Positions 38,549 to 50,079 of a DNA stretch of 64,000 bases are shown here, in pieces. This DNA is from an uncultured Bacteroidota bacterium (GTDB lineage: Bacteria > Bacteroidota > Bacteroidia > Flavobacteriales > Flavobacteriaceae). The position numbers and the translations under genes were made by a program. The DNA lies in NCBI GenBank assembly GCA_902598525.1, contig CACKBZ010000003.1:62001-126000 (forward strand). The letters run 5' to 3'. Under the pieces are notes generated by a model. It was not told the origin of the DNA, searched no databases, and was given only the letters and a program-made list of their open reading frames with translations. Position 1 is the first letter of the stretch; each line of letters opens with the position of its first letter.

Positions 38549-39697
38549 TAATTAGAATCTTTCTTAAGAGTTACTGATACAGTAATTAGTTGTTTATCTC
38601 TAATGTATTTTACACTAACTTTATCTCCAGGTCTTTTGGATGATAGATAGCCTGATAAATCAGAGAATCTATTAATATTGACATCATCAATAGATTTTAT
38701 TATGTCTCCTTTTTGAAGTCCAGCATTATCAGCTCCAAATCCAGGCTCAATAACATCAATATAGAAGCCTTCCGTTTCATCAATTTTAAGCTGTTTAGAA
38801 TAAGAAGATCTTAAGGCAACTCCTCTAACACCAAGAAGCCCCTTCTGAACATCACCATACTCTAAAATATCTTCGAAAATCTTTCTAACTGTGTTACTAG
38901 GAACTGCGAATGAATAGCCAACATATCCCCCAGTCATAGACTGAATAAGGGTATTTATCCCAATTAATTCACCCTGAATATTTACAAGGGCACCCCCGCT
39001 ATTCCCAAAATTAACTGCAGCGTCTGTCTGAATAAATGACTGATTTTTTTGATCAAATTCGTTCAAATCTCTAGACTTTGAGCTAATAATACCAGCAGTT
39101 ACTGTAGAATTTAAGTTATAGGGATTACCTACAGCTAGCACCCATTCTCCAATTAGGGTTGAATCTGAATCACCAAAAAAAGATATAATCAAGATTTGAA
39201 TCCGTATCTATCTTCAAAACTGCTATGTCATTAACTTCATCAAATCCAATTATTTCAGCTTCATACTCTCGATTATCATTAGTTGTAACAATAACTTCTG
39301 TAGAGTTTTCGATAACATGATAGTTTGTTATTATATATCCATCAGGTGAAATAATTACACCAGAGCCTGTTCCAACTTTTTTTCTTGAATCATCTCCATA
39401 AAAAAATTGTAAAGCCCAGGAATCGCTGTCCTTTACAATACTAGTATTTTTAACATGTACAACTGCATCAATTGATTTATTTGCAGCAAAAGTTAAATCT
39501 GGTAATGAAGATTTTAAAATTTTATTTGAATTAAGGTTGGCTGGAATTGATATCTTAGGATAGTCTTTATCAAAAAATCCCGAAGTTAGTTTAGATTCAA
39601 TTTTATTTTCAATCCTATTATCAATTCTATTATTTATAGTTAAAACTAATAGAAAAAAAACAATAAGTGATATTGTAATTTTTGAATATAAATTCAT
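38548..39697 (-). pseudogene. HtrA/DegS-like serine protease, split by a one-base homopolymer insertion
   Basis: Two frames together encode one trypsin-like envelope protease of about 382 residues. The first (39697 to 39170) holds an N-terminal membrane anchor (about residues 7-22), the catalytic His127 in NYHVIEN and Asp157 in NDIAVLKID. The second (to 38548) holds the catalytic serine in NFGNSGGALVN and a single C-terminal PDZ domain (GDIIKSIDDVNINRFSDLSG). The frames meet at a run of seven T on the coding strand (39175-39181). With six T the sequence would read DYIFFGDSD as in normal HtrA proteins. An anchor plus one PDZ resembles DegS. All three catalytic residues survive, so a sequencing error, a recent mutation or slippage are all possible. 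Confidence 0.85.
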
Positions 39698-39770
39698 TAT
39701 AATTTTTCAGTAAAAATAAGATAATAAAATTTTAATAATTATATTTTAACTATAGTTTAACTAGAAAAAG

Positions 39771-40274
39771 ATGAAATTAAGACTCAGAGCATTAGAACCT
39801 TCAGATCTTGAAATAATGTATGATACAGAAAATGATAAATCGTTGTGGGTATACTCAAATACCTCATCACCTTTTTCAAAACATACTTTAAAAAAATTTA
39901 TTGAAAATTCTCACCTTGATATCATTGAGCATAAGCAAGTTAGACTTGTTATTTATGATAAATTAAATTCATATGGTTTCATAGATCTTTTTGATTATGA
40001 TCATGTAAGTAGAAGGGCTGGAGTAGGAATTATTATATTTGAAAAGTTTAGATCTAAAGGAATTGGTTCTTTATCATTAAAATTAATTGAACAACATGTT
40101 TTAAACCATGTGCCAATGCATCAGTTATATGCTAATATCTCTTCAAACAATATTGACAGTATTTCATTATTCAAAAAAAATGGCTATAATGAAGTTGGTG
40201 TAAAAAAAGACTGGATTTTTTATAACAATAAATTTTATGATGAGCTTTTATTCCAAAAAATATTAAATAAATGA
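39771..40274 (+). CDS. GNAT-family N-acetyltransferase (RimJ/SpeG-like)
   Basis: The 167-residue protein starts MKLRLRALEPSDLEIMYD, typical of the RimJ/RimL/SpeG branch. It has the acetyl-CoA motif FEKFRSKGIGSLSLKLIEQH near residue 90 and the NNIDSISLFKKNGYNEVG segment that completes the GNAT fold. The substrate may be a protein N-terminus or a polyamine; the sequence does not decide. Its stop overlaps the mltG start by 4 nt (ATGA). Confidence 0.87.
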   Translation: MKLRLRALEPSDLEIMYDTENDKSLWVYSNTSSPFSKHTLKKFIENSHLDIIEHKQVRLVIYDKLNSYGFIDLFDYDHVSRRAGVGIIIFEKFRSKGIGSLSLKLIEQHVLNHVPMHQLYANISSNNIDSISLFKKNGYNEVGVKKDWIFYNNKFYDELLFQKILNK

Positions 40275-41299
40275 AGTTTTTAAAAATTTTAATACCAATT
40301 TCAATTTTATCATTAGTATTCATTTTCGACTACTATAATAAATATTACAAGCCAAATACATCCTTTGACGATGAAAGCATCTTTTTGTATGTGATCAAGG
40401 ATGATAGTTTAGCATTTAGAGATTCCATTTCAAAATATATCAAATCCGAAAAAACTTTTTATAAAGTTGCAAGAAGACTCAAATACTTAGAAAATAAAAA
40501 AACAGGAAGATTTAAAATAAATAAAGATTTAGGAAACAATGATATAGTTAACTCATTAAAATTTAACAATACTCCAGTAAATGTAACTTTCAATAATCAA
40601 GAGAGAATTGAGGATTTAGCTGGAAGAGTATCAAAGCAAATATATGAAGATAGCTTATCATTAATATCAGCATTTAAAGATCAAGAATTTCTAAAAAAAA
40701 ATGGTCTAAATGAAAAAAATGTCCTTTCAATTTTTATTCCAAATTCATATAATATTTATTGGAATACTAACTCTGAGGATTTTAGAGATAGAATGTTAGA
40801 GGAGTATAAAAAATTCTGGAATAAAGAAAGGACAAAAAAGGCTGAAGAACTTGGTTTAAGTAAATTGGATATAATCTCTCTTGCATCTATAGTTCAAATT
40901 GAAAGTAGAAGAAATGATGAGCGTCCCAGAGTAGCAGGATTATACATTAACAGAATCAAAAAGAATATGAGACTTCAAGCAGATCCGACTGTAATCTATA
41001 CAATAAAAGATTACTACAAAAACTTTGATACTATTATTAGGAGAGTTCTTTATCGTGATCTTAAGTTGGATTCAGATTATAATACATATAGAATCAAAGG
41101 TATTCCTCCAGGACCAATAACAATGCCTGACATCTCAGCAATTGATGCAGTTTTGTATTATGAAAAAAATAATTATCTCTTTATGGTTGCTGATCCAAGT
41201 AACAGGGGGTATCACCTTTTTGCTAGTAATCTATCCCAGCATAATAAGAATAAAAGAGCTTACATTCGTTGGATCAACAGTAGAGGTATATATAGATGA
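40271..41299 (+). CDS. mltG: Endolytic murein transglycosylase MltG
   Basis: MltG cleaves nascent glycan strands at the inner membrane and sets their length. An N-terminal membrane anchor spans about residues 4-20 (ILIPISILSLVFIFDYY), followed by a LysM-like region. The YceG catalytic domain has ASIVQIESRRNDERPRVAGL, whose glutamate aligns with the active-site residue, MRLQADPTVIYTI and GIPPGPITMPDISAIDAVLY. The 342-residue length is normal. It is coupled to the upstream GNAT gene by an ATGA overlap. It ends 2 nt from the convergent dnaA stop. Confidence 0.93.
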   Translation: MKFLKILIPISILSLVFIFDYYNKYYKPNTSFDDESIFLYVIKDDSLAFRDSISKYIKSEKTFYKVARRLKYLENKKTGRFKINKDLGNNDIVNSLKFNNTPVNVTFNNQERIEDLAGRVSKQIYEDSLSLISAFKDQEFLKKNGLNEKNVLSIFIPNSYNIYWNTNSEDFRDRMLEEYKKFWNKERTKKAEELGLSKLDIISLASIVQIESRRNDERPRVAGLYINRIKKNMRLQADPTVIYTIKDYYKNFDTIIRRVLYRDLKLDSDYNTYRIKGIPPGPITMPDISAIDAVLYYEKNNYLFMVADPSNRGYHLFASNLSQHNKNKRAYIRWINSRGIYR

Positions 41300-41301
41300 G
41301 A

Positions 41302-42729
41302 CTAGTTTGAGAGTTTTTGATTTAGATCCTCTACATATTTTCTAAATTGCTTGTCAGTAAAGCTAAGATTATCAACTGTCTTACAAGCATGGAGAACTGT
41401 TGCATGATCTCTTCTTCCAATTTGTGAACCTATACTTGCCAATGATGCTTTAGTAAACTTTTTAGCAAAATACATTGCAATTTGTCTGGCTTGAACAATG
41501 TGTCTTCTCCTAGTCTTAGATTGAAGTGTCTGAATATCCATTTGGAAATAATCAGATACAACTTTTTGTATATAGTCAATCGAGACTTCTCTTCTATTGT
41601 TCTTAACAAACTTATTGATAACTTCTTTAGCTAAATCAACAGTTATTTCAGCTTTGTTAAAAGAAGATTGGGCAATCAATGATATAATAGCTCCCTCAAG
41701 TTCTCTAACATTAGAGTTTATATTTTTTGCAACAAATTCTATTACTTCATCTTGAATTTCAACTCCATCTCTAAAAAGTTTATTTTTAAGTATTGATACC
41801 CTAGTCTCAAAATTAGGATTTTGTAATTCTGCTGACAGACCCCATTTAAATCTAGATAAAAGTCTTTGTTCTATGTCTTGCATGTCAATAGGTGCCTTAT
41901 CTGATGTTATAATAACTTGTTTGCCATTCTGATGAAGGTGGTTAAATATATGAAAGAAAACATCTTGAGTACCAGATTTACCTGAGAGAAACTGTACATC
42001 ATCAACAATCAAAATATCAATTAGTTGATAGAAATGAATAAAATCATTCCTTGTATTCTTTTTGACAGAGTCAACATACTGTTGAGTAAATTTTTCTGCA
42101 GAAATATAAAGAACTGTCTTATCTGGGTACTTTTGTTTTATATCAACACCAATAGCATGTGCAAGATGTGTTTTACCAAGTCCAACACCCCCATATATGA
42201 GTAATGGATTAAATGATGTACCTCCAGGTTTATTTGAGACAGCAATTCCTGCTGATCTTGCAAGCCTATTAGAATCTCCCTCTAAAAAGTTTTCAAAAGT
42301 ATAATTAGGGTTTAATTGAGATTCAATTTCTAAATTCCTAATTCCTGGAATTACAAATGGATTTTTTAACTCACTTGCAAAAGAGCTAAATGGAGACTCA
42401 ATAGACTGAGGCTTAATTCCACTAGTTGATGAACTTGGGATACTCTCAGTAAATGGCATTTTGTTACCATAAGTATTTTCCATTTTGATTACATATACAA
42501 GTCTTGCATTAGATCCTAACTCCTTAGTAAGAGCAATTCTTAAAATCTTAACGTAATGTTCCTCAAGCCATTCATAAAAAAATTTACTTGGAACTTGTAT
42601 ACTTAAAACATCTTCAGATAGTTTTATAGGTATTACTGGTTCAAACCAAGTTTTGTATGCTTGTGGTTGAATATTATCTTTAATAAATTCAAGACAGTTA
42701 TTCCATACAGAGGAGGGAGTTTGACTCAT
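41302..42729 (-). CDS. dnaA: Chromosomal replication initiator protein DnaA
   Basis: DnaA binds the origin and opens it in its ATP form. Domain I begins WNNCLEFIKDNIQPQAYKTW. The AAA+ domain has Walker A GGVGLGKTHLAHAIG (about residue 180), Walker B ILIVDDVQFLSG and sensor RLLSRFKWGLSAE. The C-terminal domain IV shows the DNA-binding signature IGRRDHATVLHACKTV near residue 440. The 475-residue length is typical. dnaN, recF and gyrB are not nearby, as is common in Bacteroidetes. No cluster of DnaA boxes is evident beside the gene. Confidence 0.98.
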   Translation of the reverse strand: MSQTPSSVWNNCLEFIKDNIQPQAYKTWFEPVIPIKLSEDVLSIQVPSKFFYEWLEEHYVKILRIALTKELGSNARLVYVIKMENTYGNKMPFTESIPSSSTSGIKPQSIESPFSSFASELKNPFVIPGIRNLEIESQLNPNYTFENFLEGDSNRLARSAGIAVSNKPGGTSFNPLLIYGGVGLGKTHLAHAIGVDIKQKYPDKTVLYISAEKFTQQYVDSVKKNTRNDFIHFYQLIDILIVDDVQFLSGKSGTQDVFFHIFNHLHQNGKQVIITSDKAPIDMQDIEQRLLSRFKWGLSAELQNPNFETRVSILKNKLFRDGVEIQDEVIEFVAKNINSNVRELEGAIISLIAQSSFNKAEITVDLAKEVINKFVKNNRREVSIDYIQKVVSDYFQMDIQTLQSKTRRRHIVQARQIAMYFAKKFTKASLASIGSQIGRRDHATVLHACKTVDNLSFTDKQFRKYVEDLNQKLSN

Positions 42730-42912
42730 TTTTTTCTTGGCTATAAGTTAATTGAATATATTTACCTTTTAATTGATTTAAGTTTAAACAAATATTAATT
42801 AAAAAAAATAAAAAAAAAATAAGTTTACCTATTGATTATTAATTTTTTTTTATTTAAAATCACATGACTTAAACTTGTAGGAAAAATATTAAATTCCTTC
42901 ACATAGAAAAAA
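42730..42912. other. AT-rich gap between dnaA and the YbgC-type thioesterase
   Basis: This 183-nt gap between divergent genes is almost entirely A and T, with A-runs around 42801-42820 and a T-run at 42843-42851. I find no DnaA box (TTATNCACA or its complement), no TAnnTTTG promoter and no hairpin of note. It must contain the promoters of both flanking genes, but I cannot place them. An origin here is not supported by visible boxes. Confidence 0.3.
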
Positions 42913-43305
42913 ATGAAATATAAAACGGATTCAATAAAAGTTAGATATTGTGAAACTGATCAAATGGGTATTGTACATCACAGTAACTATTTAAAATTTT
43001 TTGAACTTGCTAGAATTGAATGGCTCGAAAAATTAAAAATGCCTTATCAAAAAATTGAAGAAAATGGTATAATACTCCCTGTTGTAAAATGTGAAGTAAA
43101 GTTTTTAAAATCACTTTTTTTTGGAGATTCATTCAACATAGAAGTGATTTGTAAAAAAAAACCAACCGCGACAATAGTTTTTTTTTATAAAGTTTTTAAC
43201 CAATATAATGATCTTACAACAGAAGGTTCCACAACTTTAGCATTTTTAAATTCTAAAACAATGAAGCCTCAAAGATGTCCAAAAATAATTAGTGATTTAT
43301 TTTAG
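42913..43305 (+). CDS. Acyl-CoA thioesterase, YbgC/FadM (4-hydroxybenzoyl-CoA thioesterase) type
   Basis: This 130-residue hotdog-fold protein hydrolyses acyl-CoA thioesters. The family signature with the catalytic aspartate is RYCETDQMGIVHHSNYLKFF (about residues 11-30), followed by ELARIEWLEKL. The substrate is not predictable; in other bacteria the family works with fatty acyl-CoAs and in some cases with the Tol-Pal system. The gene diverges from dnaA. Its TAG stop overlaps the ribD stop through TTAG at 43302-43305. Confidence 0.9.
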   Translation: MKYKTDSIKVRYCETDQMGIVHHSNYLKFFELARIEWLEKLKMPYQKIEENGIILPVVKCEVKFLKSLFFGDSFNIEVICKKKPTATIVFFYKVFNQYNDLTTEGSTTLAFLNSKTMKPQRCPKIISDLF

Positions 43306-44336
43306 TGCTTGAAAATTTCATAAAATTTGTCATCTTCGATATATGTGAATTTTGATTTTTCAACTTCATAATTTGGTGCAAGAAGCCCTCCTTTAAGATT
43401 TTTATTTGACTTAAAAATTCTTATACAATCCCATTTATCATTATCTAAGAATTTCTGTATAGTATATGCTCCACCTTCTACAATTACTGATTGAATTCCT
43501 TTTTTATATAGTGATTCTAGAATTGAGTCAAGGTCAAACTGATTTATAACTTGATTATTATTTTTTAATTCTAAATTTTTTGTTTTTGAGAATATAATTG
43601 TTTCGGATTCAGTGGATAATACTTTTGAATTATTTGGAATTCTATTATTCGGATCTAGGACTATTCTTATTGGATTTTTTCCATCAACCAACCTAGTGGT
43701 TAATTCTGGATCATCATCAATCACTGTTTGAACACCAACTAAGATTGAGTGTTCTTGACTTCTAAAATAGTGTGACATTTTTTTAGATTGTTCATTTGAA
43801 ATCCAAAATATATCTTGTTCATTTCGATCAGATTTCCTTGGACTTATAAAGCCATCTTTAGATTCCGCCCATTTTAATATAACATATGGTCTCCTTTGAT
43901 TATGAAATGTGAAAAATCTTTTATTTAACTTATCACATTTATCTTTCATAATACCATGTTCTACATTACATCCACTTGAAATCAGAGTATTTATTCCTCC
44001 ACCCTTTACAAGGCTGTTTGGATCTCTGGATCCAATTATAACATTCTTAATCCCTTTGTCAATTATTAGCTTCGTGCAAGGCGGAGTTTTTCCAAAATGA
44101 TTACAAGGCTCGAGATTAACATATAAAGTTGACATACTTAGTAAGTCTTGATTAATTACACTATTAATCGCATTAACCTCGGCATGATTAGACCCATATG
44201 CCTCGTGATAACCCTCACCAATTATCTTATTATTGTGAACAATTATACATCCAACCATTGGATTTGGGTATGTATTTCTAATTCCCCTAGTTGCTAATTC
44301 AATACATCTTTTCATGTATTTAATGTGTATGTCCAT
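43302..44336 (-). CDS. ribD: Bifunctional riboflavin biosynthesis deaminase/reductase RibD
   Basis: RibD carries out the second and third steps of riboflavin synthesis: deamination of the pyrimidine and reduction of its ribosyl side chain with NADPH. The N-terminal deaminase domain has zinc ligands in NHAEVNAIN (about residue 50) and EPCNHFGKTPPCTKLI (about residue 75). The reductase domain follows with RPYVILKWAESKDGFI, GVQTVIDDDPELTTR and IVEGGAYTIQKFL. The 344-residue length is slightly short but complete. It diverges from the downstream GNAT gene with a 47-nt gap. Confidence 0.95.
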   Translation of the reverse strand: MDIHIKYMKRCIELATRGIRNTYPNPMVGCIIVHNNKIIGEGYHEAYGSNHAEVNAINSVINQDLLSMSTLYVNLEPCNHFGKTPPCTKLIIDKGIKNVIIGSRDPNSLVKGGGINTLISSGCNVEHGIMKDKCDKLNKRFFTFHNQRRPYVILKWAESKDGFISPRKSDRNEQDIFWISNEQSKKMSHYFRSQEHSILVGVQTVIDDDPELTTRLVDGKNPIRIVLDPNNRIPNNSKVLSTESETIIFSKTKNLELKNNNQVINQFDLDSILESLYKKGIQSVIVEGGAYTIQKFLDNDKWDCIRIFKSNKNLKGGLLAPNYEVEKSKFTYIEDDKFYEIFKH

Positions 44337-44383
44337 AATTTGTTTAAAAATTAGAATTGTAAATTTAAGTTAAAAAGGTCATT

Positions 44384-44863
44384 ATGTTAATAAGATCTAT
44401 TAATGAGAGTGATAACAAAAGTATTTCAAGAATTCTAAAGGAAGTTCTTGTTGAAATGGAAATACCAAAAAAAGGTTCTGCATATGAAGACCCAGAGCTT
44501 GACAAAATGTTTGAAGCTTATCAAAATCCAAGATCTGTATATTATATAATTGAGCATAAAAATAAAATCCTAGGTGGAGCTGGAATATCTGAACTTAAAG
44601 AAAGCAATAGTGATATATGTGAGCTTCAAAAAATGTATTTTCATAAGTCTATTCGTGGAAAAGGTCTTGGAGATAGAATGATTGATAAATGTTTAACATT
44701 TGCAATAAAATCAAATTTTACTAAATGTTATATTGAAACTATGCCTAACATGATTAGTGCTCAAAAATTATATTTAAAAAAAGGATTTGAATATATTGAC
44801 AAACCAATCGGTAATACAGGTCATACTGCCTGTCCTGTATGGATGCTTAAAGATTTAAAATGA
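44384..44863 (+). CDS. GNAT-family N-acetyltransferase
   Basis: The 159-residue protein has the acetyl-CoA binding signature FHKSIRGKGLGDRMIDKCLT (about residue 86) and the terminal GNAT segment MISAQKLYLKKGFEYID. A GNAT protein between ribD and prmC is a recurring Flavobacteriia neighbourhood as I recall it. The substrate is unknown. The stop overlaps the prmC ATG by 4 nt (ATGA). Confidence 0.87.
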   Translation: MLIRSINESDNKSISRILKEVLVEMEIPKKGSAYEDPELDKMFEAYQNPRSVYYIIEHKNKILGGAGISELKESNSDICELQKMYFHKSIRGKGLGDRMIDKCLTFAIKSNFTKCYIETMPNMISAQKLYLKKGFEYIDKPIGNTGHTACPVWMLKDLK

Positions 44864-45693
44864 ATATAATTGAATTTAGAGATTTTTTTAGATCTGAATT
44901 AGAAAAAACCAATAAAGAATCTGATTATATTTTTAAAATATTACTTAAAGAGCTATGTAATATTGATCCTTTAAAAATTGCCATAGATCCAAATTTTAGG
45001 ATAAAACCAGAAAATGAGATCCTTTTAAGATCAAGTCTTACAAATATCATTAGAAATTATCCTTTAGATTACATAATAAATAAGAAAAGTTTTTTTGGTT
45101 ATGACTTTTATGTAGATGAAAATGTGTTAATACCAAGACCAGAAACAGAAGAATTAGTCCAATGGGTAATTGACGATAATAATTCAAATGACAGAAAAAA
45201 ACTAATTGATTTGGGAGCTGGATCAGGATGTATTGGAATATCAATTTCTAAAACAATAAGTCTTGACATAACATTAGCAGATATATCAAAAGAAGCTCTC
45301 CGTGTATGTAGTATTAATAAGGATATCCTTGATTCAAATGTAAAAATAATAGAGTATGATATGAACACTGAATTTACTAACAATGAATTCTTTGATATTA
45401 TTATCTCAAACCCTCCTTATCTTGATTATTCAAAAAAAGATGAAATAGATGAGAATGTAAATTTTGAACCTCATATTGCTCTATTTGCGCCAGAAGATGA
45501 TCCACTTCATTTTTATAAACAAATACTCGTTTTTGCAAATAAAAACTTGAAAAAAGGAGGCCAGATATACCTTGAAATAAATCCTGATTTTATTAAAGAA
45601 TTTAATAGTTTATTAACCGAATTTAAGCTAAATGATGTTAACTTTAGAGTGGATTTTAGAGGGAAAAAAAGACTTGTTAAGCTGTCATTTTAA
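44860..45693 (+). CDS. prmC: Peptide chain release factor N5-glutamine methyltransferase
   Basis: PrmC methylates the glutamine of the GGQ motif in release factors RF1 and RF2 using SAM. The N-terminal helical domain is followed by VLIPRPETEELVQWVI, the SAM-binding LIDLGAGSGCIGISI (about residue 117) and the catalytic NPPYLDYSKKDEI motif near residue 185. The 277-residue length is normal. It abuts ligA directly: the ligA ATG follows the stop with no spacer. Confidence 0.95.
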   Translation: MNIIEFRDFFRSELEKTNKESDYIFKILLKELCNIDPLKIAIDPNFRIKPENEILLRSSLTNIIRNYPLDYIINKKSFFGYDFYVDENVLIPRPETEELVQWVIDDNNSNDRKKLIDLGAGSGCIGISISKTISLDITLADISKEALRVCSINKDILDSNVKIIEYDMNTEFTNNEFFDIIISNPPYLDYSKKDEIDENVNFEPHIALFAPEDDPLHFYKQILVFANKNLKKGGQIYLEINPDFIKEFNSLLTEFKLNDVNFRVDFRGKKRLVKLSF

Positions 45694-47691
<1,998 letters not shown>

Positions 47692-47699
47692 ACTTATAT

Positions 47700-47707
47700 T
47701 AAATTTG
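47700..47707 (+). promoter_or_regulatory. Possible -7 box for bamD
   Basis: TAAATTTG fits TAnnTTTG and lies 17 nt before the bamD ATG in a 33-nt gap after ligA. No TTTG lies 18-21 nt upstream. Confidence 0.4.
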
Positions 47708-47724
47708 CCAAACAATAAATCTAT

Positions 47725-48507
47725 ATGTTTAGAATTTTCATAATAGTGTTTCTGTCATCAATACTTCTATCTTGTAATGAATATCAGAAATTACTTAATA
47801 GTACAGATAACGACACGGATAAGTATAATGCAGCTGAGAAATACTATAATGATGGTGAATTTAGAAGAGCAAATGCTCTGATTGAGCAGTTAATTCCAAG
47901 CTACAGAGGAAAACCACAAGGTGAAAGATTAGTATTCTTTTTTGCCGATTCATACTTTCAGACCAAACTTTATTACTCTGCTGCTATTCAATTTGAAAAT
48001 TTTATAAAGTCTTACCCTAACAGTCAGAGAATACAGGAGGCTTATTTTATGGAAGCAAAGTCTTACTATATGTTATCTCCTTTATATACCCTTGATCAAG
48101 ATGATACATATACAGGTATAGATAAACTTCAAGTTTTTATTAATAGGTTTCCAAATAGTGAATATGTCTCAGAGGCACTAGAACTTATGGATGATCTTCA
48201 AAATAAACTTGAGGAAAAAGATTTTGAAATTTCAAAACAATATTATACAATAAGAGACTATACATCAGCAATTAAGGCACTTGATAATTTTGTAGCTGAT
48301 AATCCTGGTACAATTTTTAGAGAGGAAGCCCTTTACTATAAATGGTTATCTCAATTTGAAATTGCAATAAACAGTATTGAATCAAGAATTGTTGATAGGG
48401 TTACGGAACTTGAGAGGTCACTTGATAATTTTTTAAGAAATTATCCTGATACAATTTTTATAGAGGACTTGTCAGAAAAAATTAATATTGCAAAACAACT
48501 TTTATAA
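47725..48507 (+). CDS. bamD: Outer membrane assembly lipoprotein BamD
   Basis: BamD is an essential lipoprotein of the beta-barrel assembly machine, acting on the inner face of the outer membrane. A lipoprotein signal ends at the lipobox LLSC (about residue 17). The rest is a run of TPR-like helices: YNDGEFRRANALIEQLIP, YYSAAIQFENFIKSYPNSQR, and DYTSAIKALDNFVADNPG. The 260-residue length matches Bacteroidetes BamD. The downstream rpoZ-coaBC order confirms the neighbourhood. Confidence 0.93.
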   Translation: MFRIFIIVFLSSILLSCNEYQKLLNSTDNDTDKYNAAEKYYNDGEFRRANALIEQLIPSYRGKPQGERLVFFFADSYFQTKLYYSAAIQFENFIKSYPNSQRIQEAYFMEAKSYYMLSPLYTLDQDDTYTGIDKLQVFINRFPNSEYVSEALELMDDLQNKLEEKDFEISKQYYTIRDYTSAIKALDNFVADNPGTIFREEALYYKWLSQFEIAINSIESRIVDRVTELERSLDNFLRNYPDTIFIEDLSEKINIAKQLL

Positions 48508-48514
48508 TTAAAAA

Positions 48515-48844
48515 ATGAACAAATACAGAAATTCGAACGCAGCAAATACAACAAAAACCTATAATAAACTTGAGATTGAGAGTGCAACTGATAATATTTA
48601 TGAAGCAATTTCAATAATAGCAAAAAGATCAGGTCAAATTAATTCTGAAATAAAGAAAGAATTACATGATAAACTTGATGAATTTGCTACTCATAACGAT
48701 AGCCTTGAGGAAATCTTTGAAAATAAGGAACAAATTGAAGTTTCAAAATTTTATGAAAAGCTTCCCAAGCCATACGCAATAGCGATTGAGGAGTGGCTTG
48801 AAGATAAAATATATTATAGAGATACTGAAGCTGAAACTGAGTAA
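48515..48844 (+). CDS. rpoZ: DNA-directed RNA polymerase omega subunit, Bacteroidetes form
   Basis: Omega helps fold and recruit the beta' subunit. The core omega stretch ESATDNIYEAISIIAKRSGQ (about residues 27-46) with INSEIKKELHDKLDEFA is present. It continues with the long acidic extension typical of Bacteroidetes, including EQIEVSKFYEKLPKPYAIAI. The protein is 109 residues. It lies 7 nt after bamD and 14 nt before coaBC, the common order in Flavobacteriia. Confidence 0.9.
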   Translation: MNKYRNSNAANTTKTYNKLEIESATDNIYEAISIIAKRSGQINSEIKKELHDKLDEFATHNDSLEEIFENKEQIEVSKFYEKLPKPYAIAIEEWLEDKIYYRDTEAETE

Positions 48845-48858
48845 TAATCTTCAAAACA

Positions 48859-50079
48859 ATGAGTGTTTTAGCTCAAAAGAATATTTTATTAGGTGTAACA
48901 GGTGGAATAGCTGCCTACAAAATACCTTTACTTATAAGGCAACTTATTAAGCTTAATTGTAATGTAAAAGTTGTTATGACACCTTCTTCCAAAGAGTTTG
49001 TAACTCCTCTAACTCTTTCTACTGTCTCAAAAAATGATGTTCACTCTGAATTTTCTACTGAAAAAAATGGGAACCCTACCTGGAACAATCACGTTGAACT
49101 TTCTGAATGGGCAGATATCTTTATAATTGCTCCAGCCACTTCAAATTCTATATCGTCTATGGCAAATGCTAAATGTGATAATATTCTTTTAGCATGCTAT
49201 TTATCTAGTACTTGTCCAGTATTTATTGCTCCCGCAATGGATCTTGAAATGTATAGAAATTCTCTTAATCAAGAAAATATTAAGAAACTAACGAATAATA
49301 GGACTAACGTACTTCCTGTTGGTATGGGTTCTCTAGCTAGTGGTTTAGAAGGTAAGGGAAGAATGTTGGAACCAGAAGAGATAATTGAACACATTGAAAT
49401 TAAACTCAAAGAAACACTTCCATTAAGTAATTTTAATTTTTTAATAACTGCTGGACCTACTCATGAAAAAATTGATCCAGTCAGATTTATTGGTAATAGT
49501 TCCTCTGGAAAAATGGGATATTACTTAGCTAAAGCAGCTATTTCACTTGGAGCTAATGTAAAATTGATAATGGGACCAACTAACTTATCAATGGACTTGT
49601 TAAACATAGACATATTTAGGGTTCAAGATTCTGATCAGATGTTTAAAGAAATTATGACTCATTTTAAATCATCTGATGTTGTAATTTGTTCGGCAGCTGT
49701 TTCTGATTTTAAACCAGCTAAATTTAAAAATTCTAAAATTAAAAAAGATAAAGGCCTAGATTCTATTAAACTTAAACCTACAACTGATATAATTAAAGAA
49801 TTAGGTAAAATTAAAAAGGAACAATATCTAGTTGGATTTGCACTTGAGACTGATAATCACATTGAAAATGCAAAGGCAAAATTGGAATTAAAAAACCTTG
49901 ATGCTATAATAGTTAATAAAATTGGAGATTTTAACCCAGTTTCAAGTGACTTAAATCAAATTGATTTTATAAATTCAGATTTAGAAATTACCCAATTTAA
50001 AATGAAGCACAAAAAAGATGTTTCAATAGATATAATGGAAATTATTTACAAGAATGTTAAAAAAAATAAGAATAAATAA
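48859..50079 (+). CDS. coaBC: Bifunctional phosphopantothenoylcysteine decarboxylase/phosphopantothenate-cysteine ligase
   Basis: The protein catalyses two steps from phosphopantothenate to phosphopantetheine in CoA synthesis. The flavin-binding decarboxylase half shows GVTGGIAAYKIPLLIR, the histidine in WNNHVELSEWAD, and APAMDLEMYRNSL. The ligase half begins near residue 195 with FLITAGPTHEKIDPVRFIGN and the SSGKMGYYLAKAA motif, and later has VGFALETDN and NKIGDF. The 406-residue length is standard. Its last 26 nt overlap recN. It shares the CoA pathway with panB and coaE in this window. Confidence 0.96.
   Translation: MSVLAQKNILLGVTGGIAAYKIPLLIRQLIKLNCNVKVVMTPSSKEFVTPLTLSTVSKNDVHSEFSTEKNGNPTWNNHVELSEWADIFIIAPATSNSISSMANAKCDNILLACYLSSTCPVFIAPAMDLEMYRNSLNQENIKKLTNNRTNVLPVGMGSLASGLEGKGRMLEPEEIIEHIEIKLKETLPLSNFNFLITAGPTHEKIDPVRFIGNSSSGKMGYYLAKAAISLGANVKLIMGPTNLSMDLLNIDIFRVQDSDQMFKEIMTHFKSSDVVICSAAVSDFKPAKFKNSKIKKDKGLDSIKLKPTTDIIKELGKIKKEQYLVGFALETDNHIENAKAKLELKNLDAIIVNKIGDFNPVSSDLNQIDFINSDLEITQFKMKHKKDVSIDIMEIIYKNVKKNKNK

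Noticed and set aside
42730-42912. Possible replication origin beside dnaA
   Set aside because: The gap is AT-rich but contains no recognisable DnaA boxes, and dnaA is not a reliable origin marker in this phylum.
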